A stretch of 64,000 bases of DNA from Lycium barbarum (GCF_019175385.1 NC_083345.1:11447205-11511204); one strand, 5' to 3'. Counted from the first letter of the stretch, positions 1 to 12,372 are shown. Made by a program: numbers and translations. The notes: a model not told the origin generated them from the letters alone.

Positions 1-12
1 TTTTTCACCCAG

Positions 13-2551
13 AATGAGTAACCACAATGACCAATCTTTTGTTGCTTGTGAGTATGAGAATAAATTTTTCCTTGCTCAAGCTACAGATTGCAGAGAAAAC
101 AATTGTCAGTTCCAATCCTTCATTCCTTGTGGGAGCAGCAGTGAATTTTCCCCATGTAGGGTGGCTTCAATAGTTTATTTTTTGTATCTATTTGAGGAGC
201 TGCATCAAGATTTTAGAGTTCTAGGCAGTATTTTCGACATCAGGACATCTTTCTGCACTCCAAGTTTCAAATTCTCATATCATTCTTCACCTGGTAATGC
301 CCATGGATACCATTATCATGGAACTTTATCTCTGAGCTTGCTTGTAAACTCTAAAAAGTCACCTCTTGGATTTTTTGAGATTGTATACTGCCCACTTAAA
401 GCTTGCTTTCCTCCCAAAGATCAGGGAGGACCTGGTCCTAACAAGGTTAGTCTTATCAATCATTGCAGGTTATCTTCTGGTTTTTGCTAGTAACGGTTGT
501 GTTATTTGCCTTGAAACCCTTTTTGTGGGATATATGTCAGGACATAGTTTGTTTATTTACCTTTTTGTCTAGGATTTACATTTCCCATCATCTGAAAGCA
601 GTAGAATTTAAAAATGTTGTCTCAAGGTGTTTATGTTGTTTGCAGAAAAAACAATCCGGCTTATCTCCAATACTAGATTCCATAATGGTTCGAAGTTCAT
701 CAAATGGACTACAGATGTTGGTTGATTCACTGCAAACATTTGAGCACAGCGCAAATGCGAGTCGTGAAAATCGAGAAGTTATTGTAGACACTCCAACAAA
801 CAATGAACACAAGAAAAAGATCAAGTACAATATGGAGTGCCGGTGGATGGATTAGTTTGCAAGACATTGAACAGCATTATGGCAAGAAACGTGCAGAGGC
901 TGCAGAAACCCTTCAAGGTAAGCTGTCGCTCCCGGTAAAATTAGGCACTACCTCAAATCCCATCCTCTAGTGTGGATGAGCTTTTTTTGTACTACTGGAA
1001 TTTTCTGTTTTCATTTAAACTTCTTCATGCTGCAGTCAGTGTCTCTACGTTCAAGCGAATATGCAGGCAGCATGGAATTCTTCGGTGGCCATCTGCCAAA
1101 AGGAAGAGAGACAAGGGTTTCCTCCCTGCTCGAAAGTCCAATGCATCCTTCCAGGTTGCTGATACTTCAGCTTCCCAATCTCGAAAGGCTTTTCTAAGTG
1201 CCCTGCAACCTTTTTCGTCGTCTTCTACTGTTATTGAAACTCATCAAGAATCCTCACTTTTTTCTATTCAGTCTAATCACAGAGAGGGTGATCGATCAAA
1301 CCATAATATGCTAGGAAACAGTGAAACCACCAAGGGAGCCTCGGCTGAGGCATCACGACAGTGTAAGGCAAGAAATGTTAGCCTTGCCATTGATAATCTG
1401 ACGCCTAATGCTCTGGCCAAAACGTCTCAACCACTACAAAATGGTATGCCAGGTGATGAGGAAAGTGAGATCTCTTCTATGTCCAGCCAAAAGAGAAAAA
1501 GGCTGGAGAAAGAGACAGATTATATGGAAAAGGTGACTCATTCTGAAGAACAACTTTCACAAATGCAGAACTTTGTTCCCAAAAGGCAGGCAGTAGAGAG
1601 TGCTAGTAAAGATTCATCCTTCCTCACCCCAGTAAGTGGGACTATTGAGGGCAACAACATGGATTACAATCCCAATTCAATCACTGTAAGCATAATCATT
1701 CTTTCCTTTTTCTGCCATTATTTCAACTATTTGCTTTCTTGGCTCTCCTTTTATCTAAAAGTGGACAGACTAGAAGCTAAAACAAATACAGAATTACTTG
1801 AAACATAAAGGATATTTCAAGACCAAGTTTCTTTTATATAACTATCTCTCGAGTTATGCCTCAAGAATAATTGATATATACTTTGATCTCTACTTGCTAT
1901 CAGTATCTCGTCGCGGATGATATGGATACCACTCGTATGGGAGTTCAACCTTCTCTTGAATCTATATCAACTGAGATATTAAACTCATTTCCCTGCAATG
2001 AAAACACCGCTCATAACACAAAGCTGCATTTTGACAATTTGATCGCGTTACCTCTTGAAGATCTTATTGACCCTGAAAATGAATCTTCCATGAAAAAAGC
2101 ATTGTCCACCCTAGCAGACAACCTCTCTTTGTTTTCAGAAGAACAAGCCGAACAAATACTTGGACTCTCGTTCGATTTTCCTACACTTGTGCATAGCTGG
2201 AGAGAGTATTCTCGATCCCAAATGTACAGTCAAAAGTCCTTCGCTGAAATGGAGAAAATTAGAGATTTGGTGGAGACTTCAGCGAAAGATGAAGAGACTC
2301 TAAATGTCAGATACGAAGAACTTAAGAGTAAGGAGAAGGAACTGATGGCACAATTGGAAGCAGTGCAGAAAGAGAAGGCAGGGATAGCTGAACAGAGGAA
2401 TGAAAAATCTAAGCAGACCAAGTATTTGGATTCTTTGGCAGAGGAGAAAGCAGCTGGCAGAACCAAAGGGAAACATATGATGAAAATAGCCACTACCAAG
2501 CTGAACAACTTAATTGATCAATGGGCTAAGATACAATCTTTCTTTGTATAG
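13..2551 (+). CDS. RWP-RK domain protein with C-terminal coiled coil (NLP-like, 5' partial, one frameshift)
   Basis: Probable DNA-binding transcription factor of the RWP-RK (NIN-like) class. I infer exons 13-445, 646-917, 1036-1685 and 1904-2551; all three introns are GT-AG and the phases agree. The RWP-RK motif is split by the 918-1035 intron: the ISLQDIEQHYGKKRAEAAETLQ-like helix lies before it and TFKRICRQHGILRWPSAKRKR after it. The first exon contains a stretch I do not recognise. The last exon starts around the YLVADDMD residues and has a LPLEDLIDPENESS-like segment followed by a Lys/Glu-rich coiled coil (about the last 110 residues), ending at TAG 2549-2551. An extra C at 840/841 puts the RWP-RK helix out of frame with the upstream part, so the gene is either broken or contains a sequence error. 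The real 5' end lies left of the window. A decayed paralogue lies at 21134-24668. Fold class is well supported; function is inferred. Confidence 0.75.
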
Positions 2552-2808
2552 ATTTGCTGGTAAACTCAATTAGGTTCCACATTTTTGTTATTTCATAATG
2601 TCGCATCCTTATAGTTAGATTAAGAAAGAACCTTTATTTAAGGTCCACAGTAATGCATCAGAATTCACAACTATGGAAATGTTTTCTACATCATGCATCT
2701 CTTTCCTATTTGTTTTTCTCCATCGTTAGAGATTGAAAATGTTGTTACTGGTTGTAAAAAATGGTAAAAATTTCCCGCATAAAGTGTTTACACCCAACTG
2801 TGGAGTAC
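2552..2808. other. 3' flank of the RWP-RK gene
   Basis: AT-rich sequence between the stop codon of the RWP-RK gene and the left target-site duplication of the LTR element at 2814. It presumably contains the 3' UTR. I see no second gene here. Confidence 0.5.
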
Positions 2809-2813
2809 TATTT

Positions 2814-3233
2814 TATTAGGGTTTTGTCCTGATTTTCTTACCATATTTGGATTTTATCTTTTCTTGAAGGGAGGGCAAAGATTTCACCATAATTGGTACC
2901 TTTCCCAAAAGGAAATTTTAATATTCCATATTTAGGTAACCACTTTCTTGGAGGAAAAGGTTTTGGACCTCTATAAATTGAAGAATCCCTCTCATACAGT
3001 ACAACACAATAGCATACACAATGTAGCAATTAAAAGAGTCTTGTTTAGGGGGAGATTTTTCTGTCAAAAGTTTATAATTGCATAGTATTTTTTCATATGT
3101 AGTTCAATTGATCAAATCGTATTAGAATATTATGTCACTTTTAGCATGTTTTTCTTTGTCGTTTGATTTATTATTGTTCAAGGTTTGCAATTATTAGCTT
3201 CCGCATGACGCCCTGATGATTTCGATCCTAACA
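2814..3233 (+). repeat. 5' LTR of the TRIM-like element
   Basis: 420-bp direct repeat matching 4269-4713. It ends in TCCTAACA, the approximate inverse of its first bases. The short G run near 3047 is expanded to more than 20 G in the other LTR. Confidence 0.85.
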
Positions 3234-4268
3234 AGTGATATCAGAGCCAAGTTCAATAAGATTGAAGACAGACTCTAAGGGGGTTCCAATCAAGAGCAAC
3301 CAATTTGATGATAGCAAAGTTTTTTGTCAACAAAACCAAAAAAAAGGTCCAAAAAAACTACATATGGAGATGAATTTTTCAATCAGATTTTCAACAATCC
3401 TGCTGCTGCGTATCTTTAAAAACCAAAAAGTATATTTTTAAAGGAAAATAACATTGTATGACACTTTGAAGAAAATATTTACCCGGATTAGCCAATATTT
3501 TTTTATTTACCTGAGCTAGCCAACTTCTATAGCTTTGTTGTTGCTCTGTGGGTTTGTTTATTGTTGCTGAAAGCAACTGTACGTAGTCAATTGTTTCATG
3601 TGATATTCCTAAGTTTATAGCTTACGTGTATAAGACAAATAGCAGTGATTGTTACAAATTTAGAATATGTGCAGCTTCCACACTATTATACACTTTTATA
3701 CCGTGTAGAAGTGTGTATAAATACCTATTATACATTTTGTATAAACTCCTCATATGTAAACACCTCTTGTATAAGTTTTTATAATATAGTATACTAGCGT
3801 AAAAGTGTGTATAAACGCCTCTTATACGTTATTATACAAGTTTAATACATTGTCTACTCCATGTGTATAAAGTTGTATATTGTGAAAAAGTGGCTATGCG
3901 GGGTGTAATTTAAAAATATGGCTACACAAATGTAATTTTGTATGCTAGATTGTACATTATTGAAATTTCTCCTATTTTTAACCCATGCTTATTTTTCATG
4001 CTGGGCTCCAATTTTTAACTCATGCTTAGTTTTTCAATGCATAAGCTCCAATTATTAATCCTTGCTTACTTTTAACGCATGGACCAATTTCAACCCATGT
4101 TTACTTTTAACGCATGGGCTCCACTTTCAACCTGTGCTCACTTTTAATGCACAAGGCTCAAATTTTTAACGCATAATATTTTTAACAATGGCAAGCAGCA
4201 GTGATGAAGATTATGTGAAGAAGACGGATCAAGTTTTGTCAAGAAAATCCAAGCCAAAAGGGGAGATT

Positions 4269-4713
4269 TATTAGGGTTTTGCCCTGATTTTCTTACCATA
4301 TTTGGATTTTACCTTTTCTCGAAGGAAGTGTAAAGAGTTTACCATAATTGATTTTACTTTTCCCAAAAGAAAATTTTAATATTTCATATTTAGGTAACCT
4401 CTTTCTTGGAGGAAAAGGTTTTGGATCTCTATAAATTGAAGAATTCTTCTCATACAACATAACACAATAGCATTCATAATGTAGCCATTAAAAGAGTCTT
4501 GTTTGGGGTTGGGGGGGGGGGGGGGGGGGGGAGGGATTTTTCTCTCAAAAGTTTTATGATTTTATGTTAGCTTTTCATATGTAGATCAATTAATCAAACC
4601 ATATTAAAATATTATGTTGCTTTTAGTATGATTCTTTGTCGTCTAATTTATCTTTGTTCAAGTTTTGTAATTATTAGCTTCCGCATGACGTCCTGATGAT
4701 TTCGATCCCAAAA
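4269..4713 (+). repeat. 3' LTR of the TRIM-like element
   Basis: 445-bp copy of the 2814-3233 LTR, ending TCCCAAAA next to the TATTT duplication. It is longer mainly because of a run of 21 G at 4511-4531. Confidence 0.85.
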
Positions 4714-5114
4714 TATTTAACCATAGTTAACTATGCGTGCTTTTGATGGTACTTGATCTTAATTAATAATATAAAAAATAGTGAAAATTACACTGTATGT
4801 TAATTGGGGTAACAATGCTATCAAAATTGACCCATTTTTTTAATTCTTATAAAAAATGAACCAAATTTTTCTCTCTCACACTTTCTCTCGCTCTCTGCCT
4901 TTTTATATGTTTGTATATGTTGGTATAAGTGTCTGTATATGTTTGTATATGTCTGTATATTTTGGGTTATTTTTTGTAATATAAGTTTTGAGCTTTTTTT
5001 TACAATATAAGTCATCAACTTATATATTTCTGAAATCTTCCCAAAAATAGTGAAAATTACACTGTATACTTGTAATGCATTGTTACTCTGTTTATCTTCC
5101 AGATGGTAACGTGG

Positions 5115-5275
5115 ATTGACGGTGCTTTCTTATACTTTCTCAGCCGCTAACCACATCCAAAGGCCATATCCCTTATTTTTTCCTGCCGCGTACAATAGAC
5201 CCTTGTGGTCCAATTCTTTCCCGAATTCCGCACACATCAGGAGCTTAGTACACCGAGCTATTTTTTTTTTTCCTG
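5115..5275 (+). mobile_element. Au-like SINE, degenerate
   Basis: Positions 5184-5265 read GCGTACAATAGACCCTTGTG, then a TTTCCCGAATTCCGCACA-like block and AGGAGCTTAGTACACCGAGCT followed by a T run. This resembles the 3' body of Au SINEs known from Solanaceae and grasses. The tRNA-like 5' part is too decayed to place, so the left boundary is approximate. Confidence 0.65.
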
Positions 5276-6059
5276 CTGCAACTATCATTAGCCGTATGAA
5301 CAGGAACATATAGATTAGTTAATTTTGCAAATTTATCATCATATTCATTTATTATACGTCTATTTCATCTCCAGCATCTATGAACATCAACTTAATTAAA
5401 ATTATGAGATGTGATAGATGGCCAATGCTCTACACAAATATAATAGCCAGAAATTCGCAACAATAGAGAAGATTTTGGTAAGATGAGAAATTTGTGTGCA
5501 ACTAGTAGATGTAAAGATAAAATTATTTAAGTCTGAGAAATTTTCAAATAAAAGCTTAAGGTATATTTTCATTCACAAACTCAACAAGCAATAAAAGGAA
5601 GTCAAGAGGTTTTGGCTACTAGTTTACAATCCGGCATACATAACTAATGATGAGAAAATATATTATTTTATATCGGGTAGAAGCTAAAATAATTAATACA
5701 TGAATAACAAAACTAACCCTGCATAACTAATATTTGCATACTTCCAAACGATCCGTAGATTCTTTAAATTTACAAACCTGGCATCCTACTTAAACATTTT
5801 TTAAGGTTGAAAAATAGTGAAAAGCAATGAACATGCGGAAAGAATCACGAAGAAAGAAAAGAAAAAGAACAACTAATATCAAATTGAACCGTTTGGCCCT
5901 TCCCTTATGTATAATAAAGAACAGAACTATCAGGCACCACATGAAATTGAACCTTGGGGCCCTTGGAAAATTCTCAGTACATACATACTAGTAGCATAAA
6001 TATATGATTCTCCAATAGAAATTTCTAAATTTAGCCTAATCCTTTTTGGTTAAGAGAAC
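5276..6059. other. Intergenic, no feature seen
   Basis: AT-rich sequence with no convincing ORF, RNA gene or element ends that I can recognise. Confidence 0.4.
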
Positions 6060-6067
6060 AATAGTAT

Positions 6068-6371
6068 CAAAGGCGAATCTGTGTATAAAAAATGGGTCAC
6101 GTGAACTCATGGTCACCCGACTAAACTCGTTATATTATGTATATAATCCTTAAATATATATCTACTATTAATTGAAGGAATATATAGTCAAATTGGACTG
6201 AGTGGAGCACTGCTTAAGTGTTGGGTTTAACTCCCTAAGGTTGTGGGATCGAACTCTAATAAATGCACTTTTACGTCTTTTTTAAAAATAAAAAAAATCT
6301 AAGCAGTCTTTAACTTTTTTTATATCTAATTTTAAAAGCAATGGTGAACCCATCCTCTGGATTCGCCTCTA
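6068..6371. mobile_element. hAT-type MITE
   Basis: 304-bp non-coding element with imperfect terminal inverted repeats (CAAAGGCGAATCTG at the left, TGGATTCGCCTCTA at the right) and a perfect 8-bp target duplication AATAGTAT (6060-6067 and 6372-6379), the duplication length of hAT transposons. Confidence 0.85.
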
Positions 6372-6764
6372 AATAGTATAGTATAGTATAGTAGTTAATT
6401 AAGATGTTGGAGCAGGATGAAGAAGAATGTGGTAATGCCTTTACCTTGATAAGCTCACCTGGTTCAAATTATTTGCAAATTCAGCAAGTATGGGAACCAG
6501 GGATGTTCTATTTTGATTCTTCTTCTCTACCAATGGAGGAGGATCAAACTCTCTGGACTCACTCTTGGACTCATCAGGAATTTGGTTGATTACTCTCATT
6601 TACCTGAAAAACTTGATCCATTTAGTCAGTGATTGTTTTTTGTTTTCACCGGTGAAAATGGCTTTGAGATATGTCGAAAAATCCAATTAGCAAGAAATTT
6701 TTTAAGATTGTAGAGGGGAGTATGTTTTTCAAATTTGTGAAATTTTAAAGAGTGTGGCGGGGAG

Positions 6765-7220
6765 TTTTAGGAGGGTTAGAGATAGGCCGAAGAAGTATTG
6801 AGGAGAGATGATGAGACAGGACATGACGCAGGTCCGACTGACCGAGGACATGACCTCAGATAAGAGGTTACGGAGGATACGAATTAAGATAGAAGATTAG
6901 TAGTTAGTTGGGCGTGTTGTACTAGTAGTCGTAGTATTATTTTTGTAGTTTCTAGTCATTCGAATTCTGATCCTATTTGTTATCTCTTGGATTTTGATTA
7001 TTGTATTAATTTGTGGTAGTTACGACCTTTGTTTTTTTTTCTTTCCTTTTTTTTTTTTTTGCTTTTTTAGACACCTTCATCATGCTTTTATAATATTTTG
7101 CCGTGACTTTTTATATTGCTTCAAATTGCTTGTCCTCCTCCCACGGTGGGGGTAAGACTTGCGTACATTCTACTCTCCCCTTTGTGGGATTTCACTGGGT
7201 ATGTTGTTGTTATTTAAAGA
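6765..7220 (+). mobile_element. RTE-type LINE 3' end
   Basis: Around 6800-6900 a short translated block reads like the C-terminus of Solanaceae RTE LINEs (GEMMRQDMTQVRLTEDM followed by a basic tail and stop). It is followed by a 3' UTR ending in the conserved tail with GGGTAAGACTTGCGTACATT, TTGTGGGATTTCACTGGGTA and a GTT-repeat terminus. Only the last few dozen codons and the tail remain. Confidence 0.7.
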
Positions 7221-8100
7221 GTGTGGCGAGAGGGGATTCAAAAGAAAAAATCTTTAGACAAAAGCCGACCGGATTCGGTGTTCACTTTTCCTGTTCGGTA
7301 TGTATAGATTATACATTGATTATACACGGTTATACTTATACACATATTATACATGGATTATACATACATACATATACATATATATTATACATCTACAGTC
7401 TATTTTTAGTTTTAGTGGTTGGATGAACGGCTACTTATGTTAATTCTTCACAAAAATAAAAAATATAAAAATGTCAAAATATACTTCTTTTATGTCCAGG
7501 GGATTCAAAAATTTGCTTATGCTTAAATTGCTTAAACCATATTTGCGTTCCCGACAAAGGGGATTCATTGCAACTCCGCCAATGGTTCGGCCTTTTGCAA
7601 CTGAGAAAACCACTTTGACGACCAGGCGTTAATATACTGTATAGCCTGTCTTTTCTTCTTTTTTTGTTCTTTTTTCTTTTTTCCTGTTTGTGATTAGAGA
7701 AATTTGATTGAAATTCCATAGGTATGATCAAAGGGGCAGCTAAGGCTCAAGTTCAAGTTTTTGATGCCCAACTTCAAGAGGATGATGTTGCCAGAGGAGC
7801 TTTGGACTAAATTTGATCTACATAGGGTTTGTTGCAATGGACCTATGTAGAGTTAACTTCCAATAGGATCAAACTTGATCAGTGGGTTTGCTCCAAGCCT
7901 CGAATGGAACCACCATGTAGAGTTAACTTATATATTGATCAAAGTCAATCACGATAAAATGATTTCCCAATCTAGAGTTTAAGAATGGGACTGGCTTTGC
8001 TCACAGTGAATCCAAATTTACTTTATTCCCAAACACTACTATTTAACTGTTTAAATGGTTTATAGTGATATAGCTTTTATATTCTGAGGATCTCTTACCT
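7221..8100. other. Intergenic, TA-rich repeats, no gene
   Basis: Contains a TATACA-rich stretch (7300-7400) similar in style to 3690-3850, and two similar TGTAGAGTTAACTT phrases near 7848 and 7916. No coding region supported. Confidence 0.4.
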
Positions 8101-8149
8101 ATGGAGTTTTTCATTCAAGCAAGGCATTCTATTTTAGCAATTTTTTGTT

Positions 8150-8226
8150 GGAGAAACTCTGGGAGAAAATTTGACCAACTTGGTACTTGAATGCGAATCC
8201 CAATAAAATGAGAGAAGGTTGCTTGA
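8150..8226 (+). pseudogene. LINE ORF fragment, left half, cut by copia insertion
   Basis: The last bases before the copia element encode KMREGCL, and the frame continues across the CTTGA target duplication as RWFGQ at 20058 onwards, giving the KMREx(R/C)LRWFG motif typical of the C-terminus of RTE LINE proteins. An in-frame stop lies a few codons upstream, so the ORF was already or has since decayed. Confidence 0.6.
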
Positions 8227-8396
8227 TGTAATTGAATTGAAGAAGAAGATTATTTATTCCAACAGGTAAGCAAGATATAAATACAATATATCAGGTTCAA
8301 ACTTAGAAAAGAAAATAAAGATTGATTCCTACAAATCTGCTACCTAATTATGCTATGTACATTGCTAAGAATAACATCTATATACATTTTGTAACA
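8227..8396 (-). repeat. 3' LTR of the first copia element
   Basis: 170-bp copy of the repeat at 19888-20057, separated from it by 11.5 kb. Next to TSD CTTGA at 8222-8226. Confidence 0.9.
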
Positions 8397-8403
8397 CTCC
8401 CCC

Positions 8404-11400
8404 TCAAGTTAGAGCATAGATATTAATCATGCCCAACCTGTTACAAAGGTAATCAACACGAGTCTCGTTAACTGCCTTTGTGAGCAAATTAGCTAGTTGC
8501 TCTCCTGTCTTCACGTAGCTAGTGGAAATCAAATTTTCGTGAATCTTCTCACGAATGAAATGACAGTCGACTTCAATATGTTTGGTTCTTTCATGATACA
8601 CCGGATTTGAAGCAATATGGAGCGCAACTTGATTATCACACTAGAGTTTTGACGGAGTAGGATATTTCACGCCAATTTCAGTTAAAAGGTGATGTATCCA
8701 CATAATCTCACACACAGACTGCGGCATATCTCCATACTCGGATTTTGCACTGGATCGGGATACAACACTTTGCTTCTTACTCCTCCATGATACTAAATTC
8801 CCACCAACAAAGACACAATAGCCCGCAGTAGATCTTCTATCAATTTTGGATCCAGCATAGCCAGCATCTGCAAAACATTCCATACGAGAATGGCCATGAT
8901 TGCCATACAATATGCCACGTCCAGGAGCTCCTTTTAAATAACATAAAATCTGTTCCAAAGCTTCCCAATATTTGACAGTAGGTGCGGACATGAACTGGCT
9001 AACAACACTCACCGCAAAAGAAATATCTAGACGAGTCACAACAAGGTAATTTAACTTCCCAACCAACCTTCTATACCTCTCCGGATCATCAAAAGGATCG
9101 CCATCGTCTTTTGTAAGATGCACACCGGGAGCCATTGGAGTACTACAAGGTTTGGCTGCCAACTTTCCAGTGTCTTCAAGCAAGTCAAGTATATACTTTC
9201 TCTGAGACAGAAAAATACCCTTCTTGCTTCTATTTACTTCTACTCCCAAAAAGTATTTCAACTGGCCCAAGTACTTCGTATGAAACCTATCATGCAGAAA
9301 AGACTTAAGGGAAGAGATCCCTGCATAATCACTTCCCGTAATGACAATATCATCAACATATACAACAAGGAGGATACTGCCAGCTGCTGATTGCCGGAAG
9401 ATTGAGCGATCGCATTTGCTCATTTTCAGCCCAAAATCCTGAACTACCTCACTGAACTTGCCAAACCAAGCCTGTGGACTCTGCTTCAAGCCATACAAGG
9501 ACTTCTTCAAATGACAGACATTCCCATACTCCCCCTGAGCAACAAAACCAGGTGGTTGCTTCATTTATACTTCCTCTTGAAGATCACCATAAAGGAATGC
9601 ATTCTTGATATCTAACTGATGTAAAGGCCAATTCTCGGAAACAACTAGAGAAATAAACAAGCGAATAGAAGTGAGTTTGGCAACCGGCAAAAAAGTGTCT
9701 GAATAATCTACCCCATAAGTCTGAGCATACCCTTTAGCCACAAGTCTTGCCTTAAGTCTTGCTACCGAACCATCGGGATTAACTTTAACTGTGAAGACCT
9801 ACTTACATCCCACTGGTTTCTTTCCCTTAGGCAAATCCACCAAATCTCATGTGTGGTTTTCCTTTAAGGCATGTATTTCCTCAAGCATCGCATCTGACCA
9901 TCCAGGATGATTCAAAGCCTCCTTCACAATTTTGGGTACAGAAATAGTGTCTAGAGAAGCAATCAAGGATATAGACGTAGAGGATAATCGATCATAGGAA
10001 ACAAAATTAGCAATGGAATGCGTGGATTTGCAAGTCCATGTACCTTTGCGAAGAGCAATTGGGAGGTCAAGGTTTTCTGGAGGATCAGATGGAGGAGGAT
10101 CTGATGACAAAAGAACTAGTGCAGGGCATGTATCATCAGTCTCTCGCCGTCTTGAATAAACTTGAACAATTGGCTGTCTTGCTGGAGCAGGTGTCGAAGG
10201 CACAACAGTCGATTGGTGCTCAATAGAGTCACTAGGAGATGGAAGAATAATATCATCTGATTGTTCTGCCACAGCACGGGTACCCTGATAAACTAACCAC
10301 TCATCCCCCTGACTTGTAGATTTGGGAGGTGCATAGAAGAATGGTGTGGTCTCTGAAAATACCACATCATTTGACACCAATTATTTGCCAAGTTTAGTAG
10401 AATAACATCGATACCCCTTCTGAAGGCGAGAGTAACCCAAGAAAACACATTTCAATGCCTTAGGGTCCAACTTGGTAACAGATGGTCTAATATCTCGAAC
10501 ATAACACGTGCTTCCAAATACCTTTGGTTCCACTAGAAATAGTGACTTGTTTGGAAAAGAACACTATATGGCATATTATCAACAAGCATAGTCGATGGCA
10601 TGCGATTAATCAGAAAATAAGCCGTAGGAACTGCATCGGCCCAAAACTGTTTAGGAACCTTCATTTGAAACAAAAGTGCCCGAGCTGTCTCAAGTAAATG
10701 CCTATTCTTTCTCTCAGCAACTCCATTTTGAGAAGGTGTATCAACACATGATGACTGATGGAAAATACCGTGTTGTCTCATGTAGGACTAAAACGACTCT
10801 AACATGTATTCTTTAGCATTATCACTCTTCAGAGTACGGATCATTGCATTGAATTGAGTTTTGACTTTAGCACAAAAGGCACAAAAGTGAGTAAACACTT
10901 CAGAACGACTTTTCATAAAATAAATCCAAGTCATTCGAGAGAAATCATCCACAAAAGTGACAAAATACTTATGTCCAGTTTTGGAAATGACAGGACATGG
11001 TCCCCAAACATCATAATGAATTAGCTCAAAAGTTGACTCAGCACGTTTATTAACCCTTGGACCTAACATGTTGCGATGATGTTTTGCAAATTGACACGAC
11101 TCACAATCCAAGGAAGAAATACTTTGAAACTGAGGACAAAGCTTCTTCAACATAGGTAAAGAAGGATAACCCAATCGACAATGTGCTTCAAATGGAGACA
11201 TGACACCTGAATAGGCAGCAACTCGAGGCCCATATTCATCAAGGATATACATACGATCAAATACATGTCCTTTACCAATAACCTTATCCGTCATAAGATC
11301 ACGAAACAGACAATAATCGGGATAAACTGAAATATAACACTTAAGGTCTTTGGTAAGTTTACTCACAGAAATCAAATTAAAGGCCAACTTCGGATTTAAC

Positions 11401-11720
11401 ACAGATGACAGGGTAATAGAAGAGGTTAGTTTGACAGTCCCAGATCCCACAATTTTACATGTTGACCCATTAGCTACTGTTACATGAGAAGGTGCTTTGT
11501 GTGATTGAAAGGTAGAAAATATATTAGGATTACCTGTCATGTGATCTATAGTACCTGAATCAATCACCCAATTGTTCAAAGAGGAGATAAGGCATGCTTT
11601 TCTTGAATCTCCAAGGGTTGTAACTGAAATGAATTCTTTAATGGATTTTCGATATTGAGAGAATTCTTCAAACTCATCTGCTGAAACCAAAATTGTCTTA
11701 CCCTGCTGATTTATAGCCAT
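8404..11720 (-). pseudogene. Copia pol polyprotein remnant (protease-integrase-RT-RNase H)
   Basis: Read from 11720 down to 8404. In order: aspartic protease (DSGT, about 11570), GAG-pre-integrase with a CxxC, integrase core with HYDVWG (first Asp), SDNAKEY and GVAERKN, reverse transcriptase with YVDDIVI, and an RNase H end with RSTAGYC. It is broken by many in-frame stops and at least one frameshift near 10550. Three stops replace conserved Trp codons (TGG to TGA or TAG near 9847, 9808 and 8641) and one replaces a Tyr codon (near 9565), a pattern expected from decay of methylated cytosines. It cannot encode an active protein. Confidence 0.9.
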
Positions 11721-11892
11721 ATTTCCTCCTTTCTAATTGTTTACGGTAATATTCTCAACTTCAAACACCCAAAATATCAAAATATTAGAAACCAACAAAT
11801 GTCCCCAAAAATAGTATTCCAACTAGACGGCCTAGCCCAACACTTCGGATTATAGTGCATCTATATATATATATAGTTGTCTTTGAATAGTG

Positions 11893-11936
<44 letters not shown>

Positions 11937-11938
<2 letters not shown>

Positions 11939-12372
11939 GTTCAAAACACGATTAATATAACATTGTAGTTTGTGCTCCGTATTTAAAATTTTATTATATT
12001 AATGTTTGCTACGAATATAAAATCGGCAAATTTATTAATATTTTTTAAAAGAGAAGACTTGTTTAAAAAGAAACTATTTTCTTTTTTACCAAATTTTGAT
12101 TTGGATAATTCTAATTCAAATTATTAAATTAATTTTACATGTTTAAAACGAAATAAAGTAGAAATTGATTTTCTATTTAAACGAAGAAATACTATTTTTT
12201 TTATATTGATTGATTTTGTTAATATGGGGTCCACTTTTTTTTTACAGTAAGTTTGGAGATTGGGGGTTCCAATTTTTTTTTATTATATTGCTTGATATTG
12301 TTTAGTATGTGGTCCACCCTTTATGGGGTGCACCCTTTTTTTGTTGGATATTATTAGTTTGTACTATTTTGG
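11937..12372. repeat. Foldback-family arm, outer copy
   Basis: Begins TATGTTCAAAACACGATT and continues with the GTTTGTGCTCC...TTATTATATTAATGTTTGCTACGAATATAAA core. The same core occurs as a direct copy at 13315 and inverted at 14220-14312. It is preceded by a long (AT)n run (about 11895-11935). The exact left border with the copia element is not clear. Confidence 0.6.

Larger units (their letters stand above)
2814..4713 (+). mobile_element. Non-coding LTR retrotransposon (TRIM/SMART-like)
   Basis: Complete 1.9-kb element flanked by a perfect 5-bp target duplication TATTT (2809-2813 and 4714-4718). The LTRs are 2814-3233 and 4269-4713 and start with TATTAGGG (a likely decayed TGTTAGGG). A primer-binding site TGATATCAGAGCC (3236-3248), one base from the tRNA-iMet complement, starts two bases after the 5' LTR. 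A purine tract AAAAGGGGAGA (about 4256-4266) precedes the 3' LTR. The roughly 1-kb interior has no gag or pol, so it must have used enzymes of another element. It sits just downstream of the RWP-RK gene. Confidence 0.88.

Noticed and set aside
6404..6589. 61-codon ORF starting MLEQDEEECGNAF
   Set aside because: No recognisable domain, no splice context, and it lies next to a MITE target site; could be a gene tail but not supportable.
11840..11935. (AT)n run as a foldback border
   Set aside because: Simple repeat; cannot be assigned to either copia or foldback, so no border was placed there.
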